20,503 nucleotides of DNA from Patescibacteria group bacterium. GTDB taxonomy: Bacteria > Patescibacteriota > Minisyncoccia > Moranbacterales > JAKLHP01. The notes below the pieces were generated by a model. The model was not told the origin of the DNA and searched no databases. It saw only the letters and a program-made list of their open reading frames with translations. Location of the stretch: NCBI GenBank assembly GCA_022710085.1, contig JAKLHP010000004.1, positions 1 through 20,503 on the forward strand. Reading direction: 5' to 3'. Below, piece by piece: positions 6,027-13,064 of this stretch (the first letter of the stretch is position 1; the number at the start of each line of letters is the position of its first letter). The position numbers and the translations under genes were made by a program.

Positions 6027-7325
6027 ATGTCAAAGATACAAAAAGTTTATGCTCGGGAAATTTTGGATTCCCGTGGAGATCCGACAGTTGAAGTTGAGGT
6101 TGTTCTAGAAAGCGGAATCAGAGGTGTTGCGGCAGTTCCTTCCGGAGCTTCTACCGGATCATATGAAGCGATAGAACTTCGCGATGGAGATAAGAGTCGC
6201 TATCAAGGAAAAGGAGTGCAAAAAGCCGTGGAGAATGTCAATGGAGAAATACGAGAAACCATCATTGGAAGAGATTCCGAAGATCAGAAAGAAATTGACA
6301 AAATAATGATAAATCTGGATGGAACGGAAAATAAGTCCAGGCTTGGAGCCAATGCGATTTTGGGAGTTTCTCTGGCTGTTTGCAGGGCCAGTGCAATTGA
6401 GAGAAACGTTTCTCTTTATCAATATATTTCTGAGACTTATGGTTTAAAAATCAAAAAATATAAATTGCCGATCCCTATGTTCAATGTTTTGAACGGAGGG
6501 CAGCACAGCGATTCAGGGCTCAGTATCCAGGAATTTAAAATTGTTCCGCTTGGAATAGGAAAATTTTCTGAGCAGCTTCGGGCAGGCAGTGAAATTTTTC
6601 ATACTCTTAAAAAGATATTAGAAAGCAATGAACAAAAAACCAGCGTGGGTGATGAGGGCGGGTTTGCTCCCAATCTCGATAGCAATACCCAGGCTTTGGA
6701 AATGATCAATCAGGCCATAAAAGAAGCGGGCTATTCTTCTGAAAACCAGGTCAATATAGGTCTGGATGCCGCTGCCAGTTCATTTTTCAACAAAGATGAT
6801 AACCAATATTTTCTTGAACCGGAAAAAGTCGCTTTGAACCGAGAAAGTCTCATTAATCTTTATCGCGAATGGGTTCAAAAATACAACGTTATTTCAATTG
6901 AAGACGGACTCAATGAGGATGATTGGGAAGGCTGGGCGATATTAACCAGAAAAGTTGAAGAAATGAATATCAAACCAGAGGTTTCAAAAATTATCGGCAA
7001 TATTTTAACTATCGGAGATGATCTCTTGGTCACTAATGTCAAAAGACTGAAAAAAGCCATTGAATCTAAAGCTTGCAATAGTGTTTTGATAAAAGTTAAT
7101 CAGATTGGAACTCTTTCTGAAACGGTTGAATGCATAAAAATGGCTCATAAGAACAAGATGAAAACTGTTGTTTCGCATCGAAGCGGAGAAACGACCGATG
7201 ACTTCATTTCTGATTTGGCTGTTGGAACGGGGTCGGAATTCATAAAATCGGGGTCGCTTTCCAGAGGCGAAAGGCTTTGCAAATATAATCGTCTCATGAA
7301 AATAGAAGAAGAAATAAATAAATAA
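6027..7325 (+). CDS. eno: enolase
   Basis: Enolase dehydrates 2-phosphoglycerate to phosphoenolpyruvate. Every key residue can be placed: the PSGASTG loop (38-44), H160 and E169 in NGGQHSDSGLSIQEF, E210 in GDEGG, the metal ligands D247 (GLDAAAS), E292 (IEDGL) and D331 (GDD), the base K356 in LIKVNQIGTLSET, H384-R385-S386 in VSHRSGET, and K407 in FIKSGSLSR. The 432 aa length is normal, with a small insertion (about 310-326) before the GDD metal ligand. The stretch GGQHSDSG differs from the common GGAHADN but keeps the His. It probably has its own promoter just after pgk. AAAAGGAGG at 5987-5995 is 31 bases before the ATG, too far to act as its ribosome site. Confidence 0.97.
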   Translation: MSKIQKVYAREILDSRGDPTVEVEVVLESGIRGVAAVPSGASTGSYEAIELRDGDKSRYQGKGVQKAVENVNGEIRETIIGRDSEDQKEIDKIMINLDGTENKSRLGANAILGVSLAVCRASAIERNVSLYQYISETYGLKIKKYKLPIPMFNVLNGGQHSDSGLSIQEFKIVPLGIGKFSEQLRAGSEIFHTLKKILESNEQKTSVGDEGGFAPNLDSNTQALEMINQAIKEAGYSSENQVNIGLDAAASSFFNKDDNQYFLEPEKVALNRESLINLYREWVQKYNVISIEDGLNEDDWEGWAILTRKVEEMNIKPEVSKIIGNILTIGDDLLVTNVKRLKKAIESKACNSVLIKVNQIGTLSETVECIKMAHKNKMKTVVSHRSGETTDDFISDLAVGTGSEFIKSGSLSRGERLCKYNRLMKIEEEINK

Positions 7326-7332
7326 AAAAATT

Positions 7333-8334
7333 ATGAAAGTTATTTGCATCGGATCTTCATCAGTTGATATATTTTTCCCGACAGATGAAGGAATGATATC
7401 CAATACTTCCGAGGAATTGACTTCTCGAGAAAAATTTTCTTTTGAACTGGGAGCCAAATATCAGATTGAGGACCGCTATGAGTCTTTGGGCGGATGTGCA
7501 GCTAATGTAGCAGTTGGTTTGTCCAGGTTGGGAGTGGAAGTCTCATGTTACACGAGAGTCGGAAAAGATTATATTGGAAATATGATCAAGGATACCTTCG
7601 AAAAGGAAGGAGTAGGAGTTTATCTTGTTCAATATGACGAGAAATATAAAAGCGACCTCTCAGCTATAATAGTGGATAAAAAAACCGGAGAGCATACGAT
7701 ATTCTTCAATCGCGATGCTAATGAAAAATTGGAAATTATTTTTGATGAATTTTCGGGAGCGGAATGGATTTTTGTCAGTGCCCTAAACGGAGAATGGAAA
7801 GAAAATTTGGAAAAAATATTGGAATATTGCAGTCAAAGCGGAACGAAAATAATCTTTAATCCGGGACAGAGAAATTTGAAAGATGACTGCCGAAAAGTTG
7901 TTGAAGCTATTAAGCAATCCGAAGTCCTGGTCTTGAATAAGGATGAAGCCCTGGAAGTAATAATCTGCCAAGGGGATAATTTTGGCAAAGAAGAACTTGA
8001 AAGTGAAGAATTTTTGATAAAAAAATTAAAAAATCTGGGACCGAAGATTGTTGCTCTGACTGACGGTGCCAGGGGAGCCTGGGCCTACGACGGGAAATCG
8101 TTTCTTTTTACCGAGACTATCGGGAAGAACCCTGTTGAAACCACCGGAGCAGGAGATGCATTTTCCAGTGGATTTATTTCTGCATATTTGAAGGAAAAAA
8201 ATATCGAAGAATGTTTGGGCTGGGGCATAGCGAATAGTGGAAATTCTCTTAATTTCTATGGAGCAATTGAAGGTTTGCTTGGAGAAAAAGAGATGGAAGA
8301 AGAAGAAAATAAAGCAGAGATAAAAGAATTATAA
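7333..8334 (+). CDS. PfkB-family (ribokinase-like) sugar kinase
   Basis: An ATP-dependent carbohydrate or nucleoside kinase of the ribokinase fold. The N-terminal strand ICIGSSSVDIFFP is followed by the substrate-side motif LGGCAANVAVGLSRLG (52-67). An NKDE motif (202-205) sits in the centre, and the C-terminal signature TTGAGDAFSSGF (270-281) holds the anion hole and catalytic base D275. At 333 aa it is of normal length, with a charged Glu/Lys tail from about 317. It starts 7 bases after the enolase stop, so eno and this gene are probably one transcript. The neighbourhood suggests a role in feeding sugars into glycolysis, possibly as a phosphofructokinase or ribokinase, but the exact substrate cannot be read from the motifs. 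Confidence 0.88.
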   Translation: MKVICIGSSSVDIFFPTDEGMISNTSEELTSREKFSFELGAKYQIEDRYESLGGCAANVAVGLSRLGVEVSCYTRVGKDYIGNMIKDTFEKEGVGVYLVQYDEKYKSDLSAIIVDKKTGEHTIFFNRDANEKLEIIFDEFSGAEWIFVSALNGEWKENLEKILEYCSQSGTKIIFNPGQRNLKDDCRKVVEAIKQSEVLVLNKDEALEVIICQGDNFGKEELESEEFLIKKLKNLGPKIVALTDGARGAWAYDGKSFLFTETIGKNPVETTGAGDAFSSGFISAYLKEKNIEECLGWGIANSGNSLNFYGAIEGLLGEKEMEEEENKAEIKEL

Positions 8335-8369
8335 AAATAAAAAAATAAAATAAAATTATTGAATAGGTT

Positions 8370-9632
8370 ATGGGGCTTTTTTCTGGAATTTTCAATGGCA
8401 AGAAATCCGAGTTGATGTTAGCGTTAGACATCGGAACGGAAGTGGTTAAGACACTTGTTTTTGATGCTGATTTGAAAGAAAATAAAGGTGTGATAGTGGG
8501 AGTGGGGAAACAAAGGCAAGAAAAGAAAAATATGCAAAGCGGAGCCGTAACTGATATCAACGGAGTTATTGAAACTTGCCGAAAAGCGATCAGCATCGCA
8601 TGCCATAAATCAGGAATAAAGAAAATAAAAAAAGGAATTGTCGGGATAGCCGGAGAACTTGTAAAAGGTACAACGACTACTGTTCATTATGAAAGAGCCC
8701 AGCCGGAATCAAAGATTGATTTGCCGGAGCTTAAAAATATAATTCAAAAAGTTCAGGAGAAGGCTTTTGAGAGAATTCAAAGCCAGCTGGCATGGGAAAC
8801 TGGCCAGGAGGATATCGAAGTCAAACTCATTAATGCGGCAATTGTCGATGTTAGGATCGATGGATACCAAGTGGTTAATCCGATCGGATTTCAAGGGAGA
8901 GATGTTTCTATTAGTGTTTTTAATGCGTATGCTCCGATGATTCACCTTGGAGCTCTTCAGACCATTGCCGATGAATTGGAGATAGACCTTATAAGTATTG
9001 CTGCTGAGCCATATGCAGTTGCTCGTTCGGTGGACTATGATGATGTTTTTGATTTCAGTGCGATATTCGTTGATATAGGAGGAGGAACAACTGATATTGC
9101 CGTTGTAAGAAACGGAGGATTAGAAGGAACAAAAATGTTTTCTTTGGGAGGTAGAGCTTTCACAAAAAGGCTTTCTCAGGAATTGGGGATAAGTTTTGAA
9201 GAAGCCGAAACATTAAAAATAAAATATTCAGAAGGAAAATTAGGCGCAGACGTAACAGCCAAAATAGACGAACTTTTAAGAGGAGATACGATGGTGTGGC
9301 TCGGAGGAGTAGAACTTTCTCTTCTGGAATTTTCTGAAACAGACCTGTTGCCACACAAAATTTTGCTTTGCGGAGGGGGATCGGCTCTTCCTGGAATAAG
9401 AAAAGTCCTGGCTTCGACCGATTGGATAAAAAACTTGTCTTTTTCAAAAATTCCAAATATCAGTTTTCTGCAGCCTAGCGATGTGGTAAAAATCGAAGAT
9501 CGCACAAGAGAACTTAAGACTCCCCAGGATGTAACTCCGATGGGTCTTGCTAATCTTGCAATTGAAATAGCCGGAGAAGAAAAAGTAATGGCAGGAATAC
9601 TCCGAAGAGTCCTGCAAAGCATGCAGAAGTGA
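8370..9632 (+). CDS. actin-like ATPase of the FtsA/PilM type
   Basis: The actin/Hsp70 nucleotide-binding motifs are clear: phosphate-1 at 18-31 (ALDIGTEVVKTLVF), phosphate-2 at 233-246 (FVDIGGGTTDIAVV) and the adenosine motif at 332-342 (LLCGGGSALPG). Residues about 85-215 form the inserted SHS2-type subdomain that defines FtsA and PilM. FtsA ties FtsZ to the membrane; PilM docks to the PilN tail in type IV pili. The last 17 residues (VMAGILRRVLQSMQK) could be a basic amphipathic helix like the FtsA membrane-targeting sequence. No ftsZ, ftsQ or pilNO gene lies nearby. The next gene encodes a single-pass membrane protein with a large cytoplasmic N-terminus, an arrangement that could resemble PilM-PilN. 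Hence I leave the symbol open. The start ATG 8370 has no clear ribosome site. Confidence 0.85.
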   Translation: MGLFSGIFNGKKSELMLALDIGTEVVKTLVFDADLKENKGVIVGVGKQRQEKKNMQSGAVTDINGVIETCRKAISIACHKSGIKKIKKGIVGIAGELVKGTTTTVHYERAQPESKIDLPELKNIIQKVQEKAFERIQSQLAWETGQEDIEVKLINAAIVDVRIDGYQVVNPIGFQGRDVSISVFNAYAPMIHLGALQTIADELEIDLISIAAEPYAVARSVDYDDVFDFSAIFVDIGGGTTDIAVVRNGGLEGTKMFSLGGRAFTKRLSQELGISFEEAETLKIKYSEGKLGADVTAKIDELLRGDTMVWLGGVELSLLEFSETDLLPHKILLCGGGSALPGIRKVLASTDWIKNLSFSKIPNISFLQPSDVVKIEDRTRELKTPQDVTPMGLANLAIEIAGEEKVMAGILRRVLQSMQK

Positions 9633-9640
9633 AATTGAAC

Positions 9641-9699
9641 AACGCATAATGCGCAATGTATAACACTGCACGTTATACATTCCACGCTTTACGATTTTT
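9641..9699. repeat. intergenic imperfect-hairpin element, copy 2
   Basis: AATGTATAAC (9655-9664) and GTTATACATT (9672-9681) form a perfect 10-pair stem around ACTGCAC. Outer pairs GCG/CGC (9651-9653/9685-9687), TAA/TTA (9647-9649/9689-9691) and CG/CG (9643-9644/9692-9693) extend it with small bulges. Five Ts (9695-9699) then lead straight into ATG 9700. Base order and blocks match the element at 2941-2998. With the T-run it could also act as an attenuating terminator between the two genes, or hide the start codon. Confidence 0.65.
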
Positions 9700-11691
9700 A
9701 TGTATCAAATATTTTACATTGATGTTGATGAAGAAATAACCTCAATTATTGATAGGCTTCGAAAATCAAAAACTACGGAGAATTTTTTCGTGATTTCTCC
9801 AAGATCCCTTCTCTTGCAAAGCATCGTTAGTCTTAAGCTTTTGAAAAAAGAATCCGACAAGGCAAAAAAACAAATTGCTATTGTCGTCAATGAAAAGGAA
9901 TCTAAGATAAAAATCGAAAAAGCTGGAATCCTTGCCCTTTCTTCATTGAAGGGACTTGAAGGCGGGGATGAGGTGAAGGAAAATTTTAGTGGTAAAATGG
10001 AAATAAAGGATAATAATAAAAATAAATATAAAAATAATATGGAAAAAAACAACAAAAAAAACAGACTTCAGAAAATAGGCACAGAAAATTTTTTCAATGC
10101 TCAGGAAATAGTTCCGGAATCTTCTCAGAAACCGGCTCCTCCCGATCCAATGGGTCCGACAAATGAAAGTCCTGGAGAAGCAAAAATGGAGAACGCCGGA
10201 TATCCGAGATCCCAAGAACCACCGGGAGCTATGGTTAAGCCCAAAAGCATTATGGATGTCCAAGATTTTCAAAGAGAAACAACAGCTTTTTCCTATAAGC
10301 CAGAAAAAAACATTGAAGAGGTTCCTGTTTCCCCCATTGAACCGATGGGGCCGAGTAATTTTGGTCCCAACAAGATGAATGTTTCCAACAAAATGGACGG
10401 GCTTAAGGAAATGGATCCTTACAAAGAAAAAATAGTAGAAGTATTTTTCAATTCGGCAGCAAAGACTAATACTCCGAAAGAAAAAGTTGCCGAGCCGCAG
10501 GTAAAGCTGGATAAAAATATTCCTGTTTCCCATAAAATGAGAAAGGTTGTCCTTTCCTTTGTTGTTGTTTGCGTTTTTGCGATTTTGGGAATCTCAGCTT
10601 ATTTATTTGTTCCAAAGGCGAAGATTTCAGTCGTAACCAGAAGTGAAATAAAAAAAGTTGATTTCGAAGTAAAAGGCGATTCGAGTATAAATGAGATTAA
10701 AAAGGCGGAACTGGCTATTCCGGCTAAAGTGATAGAAAAAGAAGATCTTATAATAAGCTCATTTAAAGCTACTGGAAAGAAAAATTCTTCCTCTGATGTG
10801 AACAAAAAAGCTAAGGGAAAAGTTGTCATCTACAATGAATATAGCAAAGAAAATCAGCAGTTAGTCGCAACTACAAGGCTTTTGTCTGGCGAGGGGAAGC
10901 TATTTCGTCTGGTAAAAGGAGTTACTGTTCCGGGAATGGTCAATTCGGAACCTGGAAAAGTTGAAGCTGAAGTCGTGGCTGACCAGGCAGGAGAAGGATA
11001 TAACATCGAACCTTCAGAGTTCAAGATACCCGGTTTTGAAGGAGGGCCTAAATATGAAAAATTTTATGCCAAATCGACCGAAAATATGACTGGAGGAGGA
11101 AATTCAAGCGAATCGGAAGGGATAACGATAATCGCTCAGGCTGATATTGACGATGCCAAAAAAGATTCAGAATTGAAAATTAAAGAAAAGCTAATGAACG
11201 ATGCAAAAGAAGAAGCTGGTGCCGGGAGTATTATTCTGGATGATGCAGTAGAATTTAGCGTTTCCGAATCAGCCACTGCTTCCAAGGTTAATGAAGCTTC
11301 AAGTAATTTTGATTATAAAGCAAAAGGAAAAATAAAAACCGTTGTTTTTTCGGAAAGCGATCTTAAAAAAATAATAGAGGAAGTTTACAACGAAGCTGAT
11401 AGTGAGAAAAACATATCCGACTATTCGGCGATAAAAGTGAATTACGGAGTTTCTTCGGTTAACTTTGATTCCGGAGCTATCAATATAAAACTTCAAGCGG
11501 AAATTCCCGTCGAATCAAAAATTGATTGGGATGAATTTAAAGTTAAGATTCTGGGGAAAAACGGGGATCAGATAAAGGAAATATTGAAAGGATATCCGCA
11601 AATTGATAAAGTCAATATCGATTTCTGGCCAAAATTCATGTCTCAAAAAATTCCTCAGTATGAAAAGAGAGTTGAAATAGAAGTTGATTAA
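9700..11691 (+). CDS. single-pass membrane protein with baseplate-J-like extracellular region
   Basis: A 663-aa protein in four parts. Residues 1-80 look like a small alpha/beta domain: strands IFYIDVD, FFVIS and QIAIVV alternate with helices. It matches an N-terminal domain I recall from other CPR hypothetical proteins. Residues 81-280 are a disordered linker, Lys/Asn-rich at 104-125, then Pro-rich with PMGPTN (150-155) and PMGPSN (215-220). One membrane helix spans about 284-303. The outside part starts VPKAKISVV and, at about 370-460, contains TTRLLSGEGKLFRL plus a GEGYNIEPSEF..PGF segment, which resembles the baseplate J-like family of phage tail and contractile systems. The rest is beta-rich and repetitive. 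No other tail, sheath or spike gene is near, so a phage origin is not supported. Function is unknown; adjacency suggests partnership with the FtsA/PilM-like ATPase. Confidence 0.8.
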   Translation: MYQIFYIDVDEEITSIIDRLRKSKTTENFFVISPRSLLLQSIVSLKLLKKESDKAKKQIAIVVNEKESKIKIEKAGILALSSLKGLEGGDEVKENFSGKMEIKDNNKNKYKNNMEKNNKKNRLQKIGTENFFNAQEIVPESSQKPAPPDPMGPTNESPGEAKMENAGYPRSQEPPGAMVKPKSIMDVQDFQRETTAFSYKPEKNIEEVPVSPIEPMGPSNFGPNKMNVSNKMDGLKEMDPYKEKIVEVFFNSAAKTNTPKEKVAEPQVKLDKNIPVSHKMRKVVLSFVVVCVFAILGISAYLFVPKAKISVVTRSEIKKVDFEVKGDSSINEIKKAELAIPAKVIEKEDLIISSFKATGKKNSSSDVNKKAKGKVVIYNEYSKENQQLVATTRLLSGEGKLFRLVKGVTVPGMVNSEPGKVEAEVVADQAGEGYNIEPSEFKIPGFEGGPKYEKFYAKSTENMTGGGNSSESEGITIIAQADIDDAKKDSELKIKEKLMNDAKEEAGAGSIILDDAVEFSVSESATASKVNEASSNFDYKAKGKIKTVVFSESDLKKIIEEVYNEADSEKNISDYSAIKVNYGVSSVNFDSGAINIKLQAEIPVESKIDWDEFKVKILGKNGDQIKEILKGYPQIDKVNIDFWPKFMSQKIPQYEKRVEIEVD

Positions 11692-11732
11692 AAAATATTT
11701 TTTGGCCTTAAATAAGCATTTATTTGATAAAA

Positions 11733-11761
11733 TTGACAAAAAATTAAAATAGATTTATAAT
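11733..11761 (+). promoter_or_regulatory. perfect consensus sigma70 promoter of khpA
   Basis: TTGACA (11733-11738) and TATAAT (11756-11761) match consensus exactly with a 17-base spacer. A second TATAAT overlaps at 11761-11766. The predicted start is near 11768. The rest of the 151-base gap before khpA holds only AT-rich sequence, a weak AAATAA/TTATTT repeat (11710-11725) and the leader hairpin. Confidence 0.92.
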
Positions 11762-11771
11762 ATAATCAAAT

Positions 11772-11811
11772 GGGATGATTGAGAGGAAAGGTCGTCTTTC
11801 AGTTAATTCCC
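11772..11811 (+). promoter_or_regulatory. structured 5' leader of khpA
   Basis: A three-part stem can form: GGGA (11772-11775) with TCCC (11808-11811); ATTGA (11778-11782) with TTAAT (11803-11807), one wobble; and GAAAG (11786-11790) with CTTTC (11796-11800), closing a GTCGT loop. It begins about 4 bases after the predicted transcript start and ends 31 bases before the khpA ATG. It matches no riboswitch that I know. A 5' stability or autoregulatory element is possible. Confidence 0.5.
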
Positions 11812-11842
11812 TAACTAATCAGTATTTAAGTAACACAAGAAA

Positions 11843-12169
11843 ATGGCTGAAAAAATGCAAACTGATCAGGAATTTCTCGAGTATGCTGTAAAGATACTCG
11901 TAGATAACCCTGAAGATGTAAAAGTCGAAAGAAAGATTGATGAGATGGGCGTACTCATTACCTTGGATGTAAATCCAAAGGATATGGGGATGGTCATTGG
12001 AAGAGAAGGAGCTACTGCAAAAGCTCTTAGAACAATCTTGAGAGTAATCGGAGCAAGAAACAATGCTCGAGTGAATCTTAAGATTAACGAACCGGCTGGT
12101 TCTGAAAAAGGAAACAGCAGAAAATCGGAAAAGAGCATTGATGAAGTAGTTGGTGATCTCAAAATATAA
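11843..12169 (+). CDS. khpA: KH-domain RNA-binding protein KhpA
   Basis: KhpA (YlqC family) is a small RNA-binding protein. In Firmicutes it pairs with KhpB and affects cell division and elongation through RNA. Residues 8-82 are a single KH domain, with DNPEDVKVE (21-29), DVNPKDMGMVIG, the RNA-gripping loop G53-R-E-G56 and the helix ATAKALRTILRVI (57-69). The 108 aa include a Ser/Lys-rich C-terminal tail of about 25 residues that most short KhpAs lack. It is followed by trmD, a piece of the common rpsP-khpA-rimM-trmD-rplS order, but rpsP, rimM and rplS are absent here. A perfect promoter, a leader structure and a terminator isolate it as a single-gene transcript. No khpB is in the window. The ATG has no clear ribosome site. 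Confidence 0.92.
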   Translation: MAEKMQTDQEFLEYAVKILVDNPEDVKVERKIDEMGVLITLDVNPKDMGMVIGREGATAKALRTILRVIGARNNARVNLKINEPAGSEKGNSRKSEKSIDEVVGDLKI

Positions 12170-12194
12170 AGATTGTATATACTTTCAAAATCTT

Positions 12195-12225
12195 ACATAA
12201 AAGCCACATTATGTGGCTTTTATGT
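12195..12225. terminator. intrinsic terminator after khpA
   Basis: ACATAAAAGCCACA (12195-12208) pairs perfectly with TGTGGCTTTTATGT (12212-12225) around TTA: 14 uninterrupted pairs with a GCCAC core. A-rich and T-rich flanks sit inside the symmetric stem, so it could work in both directions. It separates khpA from trmD. Confidence 0.85.
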
Positions 12226-12302
12226 TTGATAATGACTAATTTGAATTAATAGAAATGGCTATGAAAAGCTGGCATTTGCTAGTGGTTGTTTTAACTAAAA
12301 AA

Positions 12303-12311
12303 TGATAAAAT
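12303..12311 (+). promoter_or_regulatory. possible extended -10 element giving a leaderless trmD transcript
   Basis: TGATAAAAT (12303-12311) resembles an extended -10 (TG-N-TAAAAT). With usual spacing, transcription would begin at or next to the A of ATG 12318. No convincing -35 is seen, so this rests on position and the hexamer alone. Confidence 0.4.
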
Positions 12312-12317
12312 ATAGTT

Positions 12318-12989
12318 ATGAAAAGATTTAATATCATCACGATTTTCCCTCATATTTTTGAGAGCTATTTTAGCGAATCTATAGTCGGACGTGCATCAGC
12401 GAAGAAGCTCATTGATATCAAGGTGAAAAATCTGCGCGATTTTACTTCAGACAAACATAAAACTGTTGATGATTCTCCTTTTGGTGGCGGAGCAGGAATG
12501 GTACTCAAGGTCCAGCCGATATATGACTGTGTCGGATTTTTAAAGAAAAAAATAAAAGATAAAAAGGAAAAAACAAGAGTCATTCTTTTTTCAGCTAAAG
12601 GAAAAAGATATACCCAATCTGATGCGAAAAGATTAGCGAAATATGAGAACTTAATAATGATTTGTGGAAGATATGAGGGGGTAGATGAAAGAGTAGCAAA
12701 ATACATTGCTGACGAAGAAATTTCAATCGGGGATTATGTGCTTACTGGCGGTGAGATTCCGGCGATGATTGTTGTTGATTCAATTGCTCGTTTGATTCCC
12801 GGAGTGCTGGGAAATGATGAAAGTTCCAGGGACGAATCCCACAGGGAAATCGGATATCTTGAACATCCCCAGTATACCAGACCGGAAATTTTCAACGATT
12901 GGAAGGTTCCGGGGGTGTTGCTTTCCGGAAATCATGAGGAGATAGAAAAATGGAGAAAGGAAAATACGAAATCAGAAGTTAAGAAATGA
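12318..12989 (+). CDS. trmD: tRNA (guanine37-N1)-methyltransferase
   Basis: TrmD methylates N1 of G37 beside the anticodon of tRNAs reading CNN codons, using S-adenosylmethionine, and so prevents +1 frameshifting. Trefoil-knot SPOUT motifs are clear: DDSPFGGGAGMV (51-62), ICGRYEGVDERV (115-126), SIGDYVLTGGEIP (136-148) and YLEHPQYTRP (180-189). The C-terminal VPGVLLSGNHEEIEKWR (197-213) is the usual small helical domain. At 223 aa it is slightly shorter than the 240-250 aa norm, with a reduced C-terminal domain and a Lys-rich end. It sits after khpA as in many bacteria but is separated from it by a strong terminator, so it must use its own promoter. Confidence 0.97.
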   Translation: MKRFNIITIFPHIFESYFSESIVGRASAKKLIDIKVKNLRDFTSDKHKTVDDSPFGGGAGMVLKVQPIYDCVGFLKKKIKDKKEKTRVILFSAKGKRYTQSDAKRLAKYENLIMICGRYEGVDERVAKYIADEEISIGDYVLTGGEIPAMIVVDSIARLIPGVLGNDESSRDESHREIGYLEHPQYTRPEIFNDWKVPGVLLSGNHEEIEKWRKENTKSEVKK

Positions 12990-13064
12990 TAAATGAAAAC
13001 ATTGCGCTTGAAGTTACTTCCGAAATTTTAAACCGAATTTTTTACATTTTTTGAATTATTCTAA

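Noticed and set aside
10005..10065. A-rich tract as a microsatellite or assembly error
   Set aside because: The reading frame continues through it and it encodes a Lys/Asn-rich disordered linker, as is common between domains.
9943..10533. 196-codon open frame on the minus strand
   Set aside because: It lies fully inside the baseplate-J-like gene, has a Phe/Ile/Cys-rich composition expected from the complement of Lys/Glu-rich coding DNA, and has no start signals.
9700..11691. Phage or tailocin fragment because of the baseplate-J-like segment
   Set aside because: No other tail, sheath, tube or lysis gene is present, the protein has a membrane helix and cytoplasmic head, and the flanks are housekeeping genes.
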